Of a stretch of DNA of 42,801 nucleotides, positions 21,090 to 31,739 are shown in pieces. Within the stretch, counting starts at the first letter, position 1. Each line of letters starts with the position of its first letter. The notes under the pieces were generated by a model, which saw nothing but the letters and a program-made list of their open reading frames with translations, made no database searches and had not been told where the DNA came from. The position numbers and the translations under genes were made by a program. This DNA is from Gnetum montanum (taxonomy: Eukaryota > Streptophyta > Gnetopsida > Gnetales > Gnetaceae): positions 238,877 to 281,677 of the forward strand of contig MNCI01015722.1 of NCBI GenBank assembly GCA_015680685.1, in the 5' to 3' direction.

Positions 21090-22350
21090 TGGAAATCAAT
21101 GGACATCTTTACAAGGTGTGCTACAATGGCTTGGTTCATTGGTATGTACTTGATGCTAATTAACTACACATTCTTCAAGATGCTCATGAGGGTACTTGTA
21201 GGGGCCATTATGCTAGAAGATGCATGGTCATTAAGATCTTGATGGTAGGGTATTATTGGCCAACTATCTTTAGGGCGTCCAAAAATTATTCCATTCTTGT
21301 GAATGTTGTCAATGAGATGGTGGGATGATTGCTTGAATGGAGGGACCTCAATAGTGGATTCAACCACATGAACCCTTTGACATCTGGGACATCAATTTCA
21401 TGGGTCCCATCACATCCATGTCAAATGGAAAGACATATATAATTATCACCATTGATTACTACATAAAATGGGTAGAAGCAATAGGTGTCATCAACTATAC
21501 ATCATCCACTACTACGTGGTTTGTACAAGAAAATGTTGTAAACAGGTTTGGGGGTGCCACATGCACTGATTTCTAACAATGGAACCCTTTTTATAGGTGT
21601 TATTTTTCACAAGCTTATGCAATGCTTGGGGGTTGAACATAAAATAACAACACCCTACCACCCCAAGCCAACTATCAAGTAGAAGTTACCAATAGGGAGA
21701 TCACAAAGATCCTAACGAAAATTGTTAGCAAATATAGGAGAGATTGAAGCACAAAATTAAATGATGCCCTCTAGGTGTACTACTTAACATGGAAACTTCC
21801 TATAGGCTACTCTCCCTATGAGTTGGTGTATGGAAAATTACTAACTCTTCCAATTCAATCTGAGATCTAAACACTTTCAATAACCTATGACTTAGATCTT
21901 GAATGGAGTCTAGCACAAAAAGAATGATTGATCAACCTTAACATGCTAGATGAAAATTTATTGGTAAACCTATCTTGGCATAAAGTACATAGGGCATTCA
22001 ACAAAAAGCACCATGACCTTAGAATATGGAAAGTAAACTTTCAACCTAGAGATAAGGTTTTCTATTGGAACCCCATGCATATATCTTAATGAACTAAGTT
22101 CTAGATGTTGTGGAAAGGGCCTTATATCATTTATAAAACCTTTCCTTTTGGGGCATGTTAATTTACAAACCTGACAACCTGAACAAAAAGTAGCTATTCA
22201 ACATGCAACAAGTCAAACCTTTCCATGAACCTAAGCAAACTAGTGCAACAAATGCCTCATTGGATGGACAACCATGCTCAATTTTTTGGATCTCCTCCTT
22301 TCAACTTAGTTGTGGAGGAGATGCTCATCCATGCTAGCCATTATAAGTGG
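21090..22350 (+). pseudogene. Integrase domain, element 2
   Basis: After a decayed zinc-binding part, the core reads WDINFMGPITSMSNGKTYI, WVEAIGVINYT, VPHALISNNGTLFIG, then YHPKP. A one-base frameshift follows, then NYQVEVTNREITKIL. Both visible catalytic Asp positions (family: DFMGP and SDNGT) are Asn. Later blocks GYSPYELVYGK and RDKVFYWN, and a final QQVKPFHEP, correspond to the usual C-terminal end of pol. The end near 22350 is approximate. It inserts the cDNA in active relatives. Confidence 0.8.
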
Positions 22351-23870
22351 CTCTTTAGTTTTTCATCTTTTTGTTTTTCATGTTTTTATTTTACACTTTG
22401 TTATTTTTACAACTTTTTTTGTCTTACACCTTCTTTATCTTACAATTTTTTATTTTTACTTTATTAATTTTTCCAATTTTTTTTACAACATCGTTAGTAT
22501 GTTTTATTTTTCTTGAATATTTTATAATTGCTTGTATATTTTATTCTATTTTGGTATGATTTTCTCATTATTTTTGTTAATAAAGTGCTTTATTGCCAAC
22601 AGGACATAGTGATGCTATTCTTGGTTACTAATGGTGGTTTGTACTTATTGTTTTTGACTAGTAATGTTTGGTTTCTATTTTTGAATTTTGATGACTAATA
22701 ACTAAGATAAATTTTCTTTTTCATAGAATAGGCAGTGAGTCCACATCATCCACCCATCCATAAACTCTATGGTTTTCTTGGTTTATGGAGTATGGGGTCC
22801 TTATTCATTAATAAAAATGTAACAAACTTGTGAGCTTGGTAGTTTCCAAGCTTGGGAAAGATTCAAAGGTTTGAAAAGGATGTAGCTTCAAGGGGATTTA
22901 ATACTCTTTATGCCTCTATACGTGCTTGAGTGCATGTGTGTTTTCAGGGATTTCTTACCGTTCCGTGTTGACCAATAATAGGAAGTTAAATAAGTCTTTG
23001 CATGGTGTGGTTCCCATCCAAAAAATAAATAAAACAACACAAAAAAATAAAATATATATAAATAAAAAAAACATGATGGAAATTTCAAGTACGCCTCTTA
23101 GATAAAATAAATGGGCTAAAACCACTGGTTATGAGACTAGAAAAGCATGTTACCTATGCCTGAAGGTTCCCTCGAACTAAGTCCCTTTTCTCACTTCCTG
23201 CTTCTATTTTCTTCTTTAATAAGGAATAGTGGTTGTCTATGGAGTGTCTTGAGGGGGTGGACTAGTCCTAGAATGGTGATGCAAAGTCACTAAAAGTGGT
23301 TGGTTTTGGTTTGGACTAAGGTTGGACTTTATTAGGTCATTTAACCACAGATTCCATAAGGGACTTCATGTGATTATGATTGGGACATCCATTCCATTCT
23401 TTATCTCATACATCAATGCTCTTCATAACTCACCTCACTACTAGTTATCCATGTTTTTATCTAATGTCTTAGTTTGATGTGTTGAAATTCTTAAATAGAT
23501 TATTCAGGTTTTGTCCTTAACTTTTTGTAACCATTAATCAACTATGGGATCCACGAACTCTCTAGTTGAGGTTATGCAAGGGCAAAAAGGGCATGTGCTG
23601 CTATGAGGAGGATCCACTTGCATATCTTATGGTTTGGTTAGTTAAGTTCCTTATCCTTGGACGTTGTTGCAATCAAATCTTTCATGCACCCCATCATGCA
23701 TCCAACTGTGTGCTTCTTAAGGCATTCTTCTTCATGGAATCTCATTCTCTAATCATTTCTCAATTTTATGAATTTCAAAACCATATTTTAATAATTTCAT
23801 CATGTTCTTGGCTTTTTAGGCTTCCATTTGATCCTAATTTTCTTCAAAAACTCCTTACATTTTTCAAATT
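22351..23870 (+). other. Non-coding spacer after pol (element 2)
   Basis: T-rich at first (22355-22560), then mixed AT-rich sequence. It shares the TTATGCAAGGG anchor (23571-23583) with the element 1 spacer. The short open frames in the T-rich part code only for Phe/Leu runs and look accidental. Confidence 0.5.
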
Positions 23871-23879
23871 TTGACAAAG

Positions 23880-23957
23880 TCAACGATGGTCAATAGCTTC
23901 GTTGACTCAACCTTGTTGACTAGGCCTCGTTGACGCAACCCTAAAATTCTATAAATA
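23880..23957 (+). promoter_or_regulatory. U3-like internal promoter candidate (element 2)
   Basis: A cluster of GTTGACTCAACC, GTTGACTAGGCC and CGTTGACGC words ends in TATAAATA (23950-23957), about 470 bp before the aORF ATG. These are the words of this element's own U3 (CATCGACTAGGCC, CCGTTGATGC) and differ from the GCAATATC words used in element 1. The R/U5 blocks of the LTR do not follow. Promoter function is inferred. Confidence 0.5.
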
Positions 23958-24105
23958 CTACCCAACACTTCAAATTTTTTATCATTTTCTTTTAAATAGG
24001 AGGGGATTTTTTATAATTTTTCAAAGCCCAAAACCTTCTAGAGCCCATAACTTTTAGACCGTTTGTCCAAATCACTTTCATTTTTCTATCATGAAGCTAT
24101 TAGAG

Positions 24106-24420
24106 GTAAGCTCTTCATCGTGGGGGCCACAAACCTTAAGGTTTTTGCCAAAAAATTTTGAAAATTTTTCTAACTCCCCCAAAGGGTTAATGAATAGAAT
24201 AATATCAAATCATTAATTTTTAAGAGTTTAACCCTTCCAACAAACTCTAGTAAACCTAAAATTATTTATTAATATTAAAATAAGAATAAAATAATATTAA
24301 AATAATAAACTAGGCCATGATCACAACTTAGCCAAGTGTAACTACCCCAAGAGATAAGATATTCCCAATGTTTCAAAGTTACACATTAAGTGCTAATCCT
24401 TAGTCATGTTGTGATTACAG
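24106..24420 (+). other. Candidate 5'-UTR intron before the aORF (element 2)
   Basis: The donor AGAG|GTAAGC at 24106 is near-consensus. The acceptor TGATTACAG ends at 24420, directly before the ATG, and a GCTAAT branch-like motif lies about 28 nt upstream of it. Length is 315 bp, AT-rich. A transcript from the TATA box at 23950 would have an untranslated exon of roughly 120 nt, then this intron. Predicted, not proven. Confidence 0.4.
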
Positions 24421-27283
24421 ATGGCGCCTAGACCAAAATGCCAATAGGAAGGAGGATGATCACAACCAAGGGACAAATGACCTAGAACTGGAAGGGAATA
24501 GTAGGAACAAGCTCAAGAGAAAATAGTAGAAACTCATGTAATGGGACCTTGTCGAGAGTAGCCTAAAGTGGAATCTGTCTAATAGATTCCTAAAGAAGAG
24601 GCTGCAATAGAACAATCCCAAAGAGGAGAGGCACTAGTGCTAGTACCAAGACTTGAGGTCACATTGATACAAGCCTATCTAGATATGATCAATCCTCACA
24701 ATGTCCATTGCTCAGTTCTCCAAAAATATAACTTTGGACCATTCTTGGACCATGCTCCACCGGAAGTTAAGACACAATTGCAAAGCTCTCCCATGTGGTT
24801 GATCATCACTACCAATGGGGAGTGGTACATGGGAGAGACATATCTCTTCTAAAACAATAGAAAGTTAGGAGCCATTGTGAGAGTGAAGGACATTCATTTG
24901 TCTTACTTGGTAGAAGTAATGCATAGGCTCTTGGCCTACCTAATTCTAGCACCCATATGGTAGAAATCTCAATGTAAGAAGACCTTAAGGAAAAAAGGAA
25001 GTGGACCTAGTGGTGTTATGGGGTTGATCGTAAGGAGTTTGATGTGGTTACACTGGTGGAGCATATATATTTTAAGATAATGACCTATCACCTCAATCTG
25101 ATGGTGAGGCCTAGCAAGGTGACAGCCTTCTTTGCCCATGCTTGTGCTACTCTAAGTGGAAAATTCCTTGTTAACCTTCCACAATTAATCTATCTGGAGA
25201 TAGAGAAGTGCTTCAAGGAGAATGAACATGGAAGAAAAACCTTGCCATTTCCATGCCTTATCAAAAAACTGTATAAAAGGACAGGGATAGTCCACTATGC
25301 CAATGACACAATTAGGCATACTCCCATTGCCTCCTAGTATGAAATGATGAAAGATAAGATCCTTGTCATGTCAAAAGAAGAGGAGCAGCAGTTGCCACCT
25401 CCACCACCCACTCAAGAAACAACACTGGAGGCCTACATAGCCATTGAGTACTTACACAAAATCTGAGATCAGCTCTTGCATGAGTGAGAGCAGTGAGTAG
25501 GAACTAGTGGTGGAGATCCATCTATGTACTATCTTGCAATGAGTTGCCTCAATGAAGTGGCTCAAATAATTAGATAAATGGAGGGAGGTGGGCCAATATT
25601 CTCAACCCAAAGAACACAGTTGCCCGTGAGGTTGAATCCCCATGCTCGAGAGGTAACAATGTCTCTCTTGTAACAATAGCAATTCCTAAAAATCTCTAAG
25701 AATGTTGCTACCTTTTTGGTGTACTTAGAGGAGAGCAAGTGAGCAACTATCTTGGTGATGTAGCACCAAGGCCAAGAGACCACAACAGAAGTGGTTCTTA
25801 ATTAGATCTTCAAAGTACTGAACACACTTGTGATGTCTGTACTAGATTTTTTTGCACTCAAAGATATGCAGATGTTCATAGGCATTGTTAACGGTCAATT
25901 GAGTGCAATCTAACATGAGGAATTGCTGGATTGACTAGTGGGAACTGGGTAACCGATTCTAGATATCTTGGATTTTCTAGATAACATCACCATAACCCAA
26001 TTAGAGCTACTTGAGGCAAAGGGAAAATGCATCATTCTAGAAGGACAACTCAAAAGAGCTCAAGCACAAATTGAATGCTTGGCTATGGAGGTTGTTGAAT
26101 TAAGAACTTGCCTTGCTAATCTTGCACTCCGAAGCCCTACACTGATTAGAGATGAAGCTTTTCAATAGCTTCAAGAAAAACTAAAACACGTTGAGACAGG
26201 GATGGTGATAACTTTCTTTGACTAGTCTGTGGCTAAGGCTAAGACATATTTAGTTTAGAAGGACTTGGTCTAGACGCACCTAGAGAATGAGATGTTGATT
26301 GCAGAGAATCATCGCCTATGTAATGTTGATGTGCAAAAATAGCATATGAAAGAATTCATTCATCAAAAATAGGAGTAGCTAGCTAGGGTAAACATTGAAC
26401 TAAGAAGATTGATAGTAGAGAATAGAAAGCTCTCTATGGAGGAAGTCTATGACTTACATCAAAAATTTGTGATTGAGATTGCTACTTGGAAAAATGAGGC
26501 TCTCAAATTTGAGAGAGTCAAGAACCACTACAAAGATCAGGTTGGCCTATAGAAAGAAGTTAATGAAAAACACATTTAGATGACTAAGGCAAAAGTCAAT
26601 GAGACCCTCCAACAATTCTAGCAAGGAAAAAAGGTGTTGCAACCTATCATTGAGGGATATATGCCTACAAAAAAGTAGAGATCCATATGAAGGAGTTGCA
26701 AATAGAAGAGATGATTGAATACATTGAGCTTGCCAATCTCCAATATGTAAACTTGGCAATGTTGACTATCATATGAGCACAGTCAGGGTTAGAGAAGTAG
26801 GTGTCTAGCTTGTACTTATTGTATGAGGTAAAGTTCAAGCATCACAAGGAGACCAAGCAAAATCTTGAGACTACAAAAGTTGAACTTGAAGTTCTCATGG
26901 TAAGATTCACTAATCAAAGATTAATTGCTGAGAACCTGGCTAGAAGGATGAATGACTACCAGGAACTGCGAAATGCAATCAGAGCATTTGACATCAAATG
27001 TAAATAGTTTTTTGCCTAGTTTATCAATGTCAAGGAGCTGTTTCCAACAATGTCATGTCTTTGGGATGTGCCCATTCTAGCCCACATCAGTAAAGCTCCA
27101 TGGATCATGCATGATCCTAGGAGTAAGGAGGAGAAGATGAAAGCATTGTTAGATGCATTTTGTCTTCCACGGGAAGTTGTAGTAGTAGCAGGACAACCAC
27201 AACAGCTTAAACCACCACATGCATTTGAAGTAGTAGAAGGTCCCTCAGAATCTCAAGAGCCTCGATCATCTGGGACCATTTAA
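24421..27283 (+). pseudogene. aORF copy 2: plant-transposon-protein-like domain plus coiled coil, broken
   Basis: Starts MAPRPKCQ. The domain at about 24700-25340 reads YNFGPFLDHAPPEVKTQL, EWYMGETYLF, a decayed middle, then HIYFKIMTYHLN and FPCLIKKLYKRTG. A proline run (QLPPPPPTQ) follows near 25390. About 25970-27000 is heptad-like coiled coil (LEAKGKCIILEGQLKRAQ; KQNLETTKVELEVL). The conserved C-terminal block RAFDIKCK*FFA*FINVKEL then CLWDVPIL (about 26975-27075) matches copies 1 and 3, and the tail ends GTI-stop exactly as in copy 1. Many TAG codons and several frame changes make it inactive. PF20167 likeness is my pattern reading. The biochemical role is unknown; the coiled coil suggests oligomerisation. 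Confidence 0.65.
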
Positions 27284-27528
27284 TCTTCTTTGTTGTCTTC
27301 ACACCATCAGAGAAATTGTGTCTATAATTTTGTCTTGATGTTCAATTTTGTAGTCTTTAGCACTAGAATTTTTTGTAATGATTGTATATTCATACACTCA
27401 GGCACTTAGTGTTTGTGTGTATGTATGTGTGTTTGTGTTTGTAGTATGTCTATTGTTAGTCAATAATCTCATACCTTCTCAAATTTTTAAGGAACTCGAG
27501 GATGAGTTTTCATTTAGTCGTGGGGGTA

Positions 27529-28421
27529 CAATGAATTGTAGATTGGTTACATTGACTGGGCCTCATCGACTAGGCCCCAATGACTTGGCCTCATCAACTA
27601 GGCCCCGTTGATGCATGATTTGATGCATTGACATGGCCCCATCGACTTAGTATATGTTTTTGCATATAAATAGGCACTCACCCATAGTATTTATGGCATA
27701 GTATTGTTATAGTGTAGTAGAGCTCTTGTAGTTTTTATTCCCCAAAGTTAGAATATTTTCCCAAGTGCCTGCAGCAGGAGTCATTGAGTGTATGAATTTT
27801 TATTCAAGTCCTATTGTACCTGAGCATGGCAATGTGTGCGACAATCGAGATGAGCTTTCTAATAAACCTTGTAGCACTTTAGCTAGATTAAATATTTGAT
27901 TTATGTATTTAATGTTTCATGTAATTTCTTTTAATGTTTTAAGTAATTAAGCTAGCTAGGTTAAATAGAAATTAATTAAGCACATAAGTATGGCCACTTT
28001 GAGCATGTGTATGATGCTTGGTAATCCCAGTAATGCTTAACGTTTGGTAACCGAGTAGTGTTATACGTTTTTAGGCTATGTACAAAAAGCAAAACCAGAT
28101 GCTTATGCTAGGATTAGTTAGACATAGATTAGTCAATTAGATTCAATTAGAAATTAAATTACTTCATTCCTTTCATCTTTTATTTTAAGCACCTGCAACA
28201 TAAAACATAAAAATAATAAAAATCATATGTCTTGATTACACCTAACCATACCTTTACATATCACAAGTGTAATTGGAAAGACAACAAATGACTATTAGGG
28301 CAAGTTCATGTCCAAGAGGCTAGTGTATCGAAAGACATAGAGTCCACAGAATTCAATCGGATCACGCATGAACACTGAGTGATTCGTACAATTGAGCATA
28401 GGGGGTACCTGCTGTTCATTA
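27529..28421 (+). repeat. 3' LTR of element 2 (LTR-B type)
   Basis: 893 bp. The 5' terminus is CAATGAAT where the partner has TGATAAAT; the 3' terminus is GTTCATTA. The purine tract CGTGGGGGTA lies just upstream, after the CTCGAGGATGAG stretch shared with element 1. The U3 shows four to five GACTAGGCC-type repeats, then TATAAATA at 27665-27672. Confidence 0.9.
28009..28066 (+). other. Conserved LTR hairpin (copy B2)
   Basis: Arms GTATGATGCT (28009-28018) and AGTGTTATAC (28057-28066) pair in RNA with three G-U wobbles and no mismatch. Confidence 0.55.
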
Positions 28422-29420
28422 ATATCTTTCATAAATTTAGCACTCAATTATGTCTTCCTAATAAAATTTTTTGAATCATCTCTCATTCTTGGGCTATACC
28501 CATAGTTTTCCTTAAAAGGACTCTTCCCAATGCTTGAATGGAATGCATTGTTATATAAAAATTCTACATGGGATAATAAATTATCCCAATATTTTGATTG
28601 ATTATCATAAATACATCTTAAATTTTTTAGTAATCATTAGTTTACCACTATAGTTTTTCCATCACATTAAGGATGATAGGTACTTTAAAAATTTATTTTG
28701 ATCCCAAAAATCCTCCATAAAAAGGATCATCATCTAGAGGCTCAGTGCTCATCCTACTAAGACGAGGTCCTAAGAGGGACATTATATGAGTAAAATCCTA
28801 ACCTCTTTCAAGTTTCTACACCCAAGCTCAAATCCAAATCTTATAACTTGAGAAACATGCACCATACCATCACTCCAAGTGGTGGTCTCTTTACAAGAAT
28901 CTCCAAAAGTTATTAATAAATTTTGAATCCTTATTCCTAATAATGTTCAATGGAATGTCATGCAACTTTATAACATGCTAAAAGAATAAATTTATTACAT
29001 GAGAACCATAACATATGTTTTTGTAAGGAATAAAATATATCATTTTGCTAAATTGGTTCAATGAAATAAAGATTGAATCATTTACATTTTTAGTTTATGA
29101 ATTCCTCTCATAAAAGTCATTAACATACTGGCAAATTTTGGAATGTGCAGTAACTATTTGCTCTTTAGGAGTCATCCTTAAATTAATGTGGTCTTCTTTT
29201 AATAGTCTTTAGACCACCACAACTTAAGAATTTCTTGCAATGATCTTGCTATGTAGAAATTAAGGGATCATAACTATCCCACAATCAAATTACAACTTAG
29301 GGTGAGAGATTCACTAGAAAAGTTTGAATACCATAACTTGATTGAGACTTAATCATGATTGATAGTGAGTTTGTTGGATTCTTAGATAAGACCATCATCT
29401 AATTGCAAATCCCAATAAGA
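28422..29420 (-). pseudogene. Integrase of older gypsy element (part 1 of a split pol)
   Basis: Minus-strand blocks in order: a decayed pre-integrase/zinc-finger part (to about 29200), DSIFISLNQFSKMIYFIPYK, HVIKLHDIPLNIIRNKDSKF, NNFWRFL, then after a SINE insertion [52 protein letters not shown]. This is a typical gypsy integrase core (VVVDRFSKMAHF, SDRDSKF, YHPQTDGQTEVVN, NRS-x-HSS-x-x-SPF). The zinc-finger-to-core linker looks shortened. Element 2 interrupts it at 28421; the C-terminus resumes at 14265 and continues down. RT and earlier parts are not visible beyond 29420. Confidence 0.8.
28726..28889 (-). mobile_element. tRNA-derived SINE (family 2) inside the older integrase
   Basis: About 164 bp separate NNFWRFL from the integrase segment that normally follows within a few residues. 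Read on the minus strand, the insert begins with a tRNA-like head: GGTATGGTGCAT (28857-28868) as box A, and GGATTTGAGCTTGGG (28821-28835) as box B. The flanks 28702-28725 and 28890-28909 are imperfect repeats of TTTTGGAGATTCTTG, a plausible target duplication. No second copy was seen in the window. Confidence 0.5.
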
Positions 29421-30570
29421 TTACAATAGCTACTATGAGGAGGCCACAACTCATGGTGTGAAGAAACTTGATGATATTGTGACTTGTGATAGGTTCAAGA
29501 TAAAGACCATGACTCATGTTTTACTTGCAATAGAGTGCTCAACATCTAGATAAAAACTACAGCTAGAGATTGAATCAAGGTCTGTGTAGCTGGTCAAACC
29601 TGAGAGTGGTTTTGAGGACTTCTTACTATCCAAACTTGGTTTGATTTCTTCTCAAATTCAAGGTGAATCTTTCTCACCTAGATGAAAGGCTTGAAATAGC
29701 TTCCTTGTACTACCTTAAATTATTATTTCAAGGATTTGGATGATGAATGATTCTTCAAGGTGTTGAAATATTAAGTACTTGATGTTTGGGAAAATTACCC
29801 CTTCTTGAAGCTTGATGAGTATGTAGGTCTGCACAATAGATAAACAAAAAGGTAGGGAAAAAATTAAGTATATACTCCAATAAATTCAAGCTTCTAACTT
29901 TTTTCCTTTCATAATTCTTCTAGAGATATGACAACTAAAACCAAATTGGAATGCAAGTAAGGTTGAAATTGATGAAATAAAATGATAAACAAATGAAATA
30001 AATAAAATATTAAAGAATACAATGAAAATTAAGCTAAAATTATTTTTCTATGTTTCTTTAATGCTTCAACATGCTAAAATTCTTTTGAATGGCTTAAGTA
30101 TGAGGAGAGCCCAATATATGAATAAATTTAAAATAAAGGGGGTGCTTAAGAGCATAATCAACTCTAATGTGATTGCAAATTTCCTTGATCTTATGCTAAA
30201 TCTCAAGGAGAAAAGACTTATAGTCACAAAGAATTATCAAGTGCCACCTAGGTACTTTGTGTGGTCCCAACTCATGGAAGAGGGATACATATATGGTGTC
30301 TTGAGTGGTCTTAGGAAAAGATGCTTGAAATGTGGTATTGAGAACCCGTACATTTACTTATCATTTGACTTCTCATTCCTTCTCTTTTCAAATACAAAAT
30401 TATATTATATGACATGTTACATAGACATATAAAAATAAAACAAATGGATCCATCAACATGATTTAAACTACAAGATGAAAAATAAACTAAAAGTAATTCC
30501 TAAGTTTCACATGGAAATTAAAGATAACATAGCATTAGAAACGCACATATTAGACTATTAAATATCATCA
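29421..30570. other. Unassigned stretch; part may be the 3' LTR of the copia remnant
   Basis: The only long open frame (30022-30432, plus, 136 codons) resembles nothing that I know and has the composition of AT-rich chance frames. The part just below 30571 should be the 3' LTR of the minus-strand copia element, but no second LTR copy is available to define it. Confidence 0.35.
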
Positions 30571-31060
30571 TCCCCCCTTGAAACTAAGGTGGACTTCAAT
30601 TGTATTATCCTAAGCTTCATTAGTAAAGTCTCCATCTTGCGAGGTTGTAACCTATTAGTGAAATCATCAGCTAATTGGTCTTCACTCTTGATAAATTTGA
30701 TAGAGATGATGACTTCCTAGAATTTTTTGTTGATGATGTGGAATTTGATCTTAATGTGGTTTGATTTTTTATGAAGGGTATGCTTATTTGAGAGCATGAA
30801 GATTCATGTATTATCACAAAATGAGGTAATGGGCTTCTCAATAATTAAATTCATCTTCCTAGATAATTTCTTGAGTGATAGTACATGTTGGAAAAAATCA
30901 TCTTTTGCTAAATATTTAGCTTTGATGGTTGAAAGGCTCATATAACTTTGTTTTATTATTTTCAATAAACTAGATTATTGCCATGGAAAATAATTGAGCC
31001 ACTTGTGGATTTACTATTAGAAATACTATTGTAAGTGGTATGAATAATGTCATACATCTT
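30571..31060 (-). pseudogene. Ty1/copia RNase H C-terminus and polypurine tract
   Basis: Minus-strand reading gives NSKSTSGSIIFHGNNLVY (family: RKSTSGYVF), SLSTIKAKYLA (STAEAEY), EKPITSFCDNT, LHKKSNHIKIKFHII (RTKHIDIKYHF), then FIKSEDQLADDFTNRL (QLADIFTKPL) and KMETLLMKL. A purine tract AAGGGGGGAT (30571-30580) follows, as before a copia 3' LTR. The frame contains TAG/TAA codons. Upstream pol is absent beyond 31060, so it is a truncated remnant. Confidence 0.85.
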
Positions 31061-31739
31061 ATAATTTATAAGTAACATGAACCTCACACCATTGATGACT
31101 ATTTATAAAAAATTAAAATTTAGAAAAAGTGAGGTAAGTGATCATGACACTTATAATTATAAGTAGTATAATAACTCACACCTCATTTTTAGTTAAAAAT
31201 GAAAGAAAAAAAATAATGTAAGCAAACACACCATGTTAGATGATAACCTAGAATGTTAATACTCAACCAATTTCATGAGATGATGTTTATGTACATTAAT
31301 AAAGAATAGAACAAATTATGAAGAGTTACATCAATCATGAAAGGTTATAACCATTAAGGTATGATAAAAAATGTACACCTAAAGAAAGTATGAGATACAT
31401 GAATAAATAACCAAGTACATTCAATATAGAGTAAGATGAAGAAGTAGTTTATGTGGGAAAGAACACACAAGACACTATTCATATTAAGAAAAATTTAGAA
31501 TCCAAGTCACATGGAAGTTTAACAAGCCTAGAAGTGAAAGGTACCTACAAGCTGAAGATGATGATGAGATGTGTTACAAAGAAGTCATATGGAAAAATAT
31601 ATTACATGCATATGAAAAGGAATAATCTATGTAATCTAATTAAGTTTGAGTAAGTAAAACGCTCATGGAAGAGCAAGTGTGAATGAAATCCATTCACTAA
31701 TTATAAACATTGATGAAGAAGGATGTGTTTTAACAAAAG

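Larger units (their letters stand above)
14266..28421 (+). mobile_element. Element 2: Ty3/gypsy retrotransposon with gag-pol and downstream aORF
   Basis: About 14.2 kb including an 868-bp nested solo LTR. It has 5' LTR, primer site, gag, protease, RT, RNase H, integrase, spacer with a U3-like cluster, aORF, purine tract and 3' LTR. Flanking 5-mers are ATATT (14261-14265) and ATATC (28422-28426), a target duplication with one transition. Removing the element restores the reading frame of an older minus-strand integrase, which proves both ends independently. An extra ORF between pol and 3' LTR and the protease flavour suggest an Athila/Tat-like lineage, but the clade was not tested. Confidence 0.88.

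Noticed and set aside
22225-22559. Phe/Leu-rich frames that look like membrane proteins
   Set aside because: They come from a T-rich non-coding stretch right after pol; three overlapping frames look equally hydrophobic, which is a composition effect.
23566-23874. 102-codon open frame in the element 2 spacer
   Set aside because: Overlaps the spacer anchor shared with element 1, but the two frames do not encode similar proteins beyond a few residues, so conservation is at DNA level.
30022-30432. 136-codon open frame on the plus strand
   Set aside because: No recognisable family, AT-rich composition, and it lies where the 3' LTR of a minus-strand copia element is expected.
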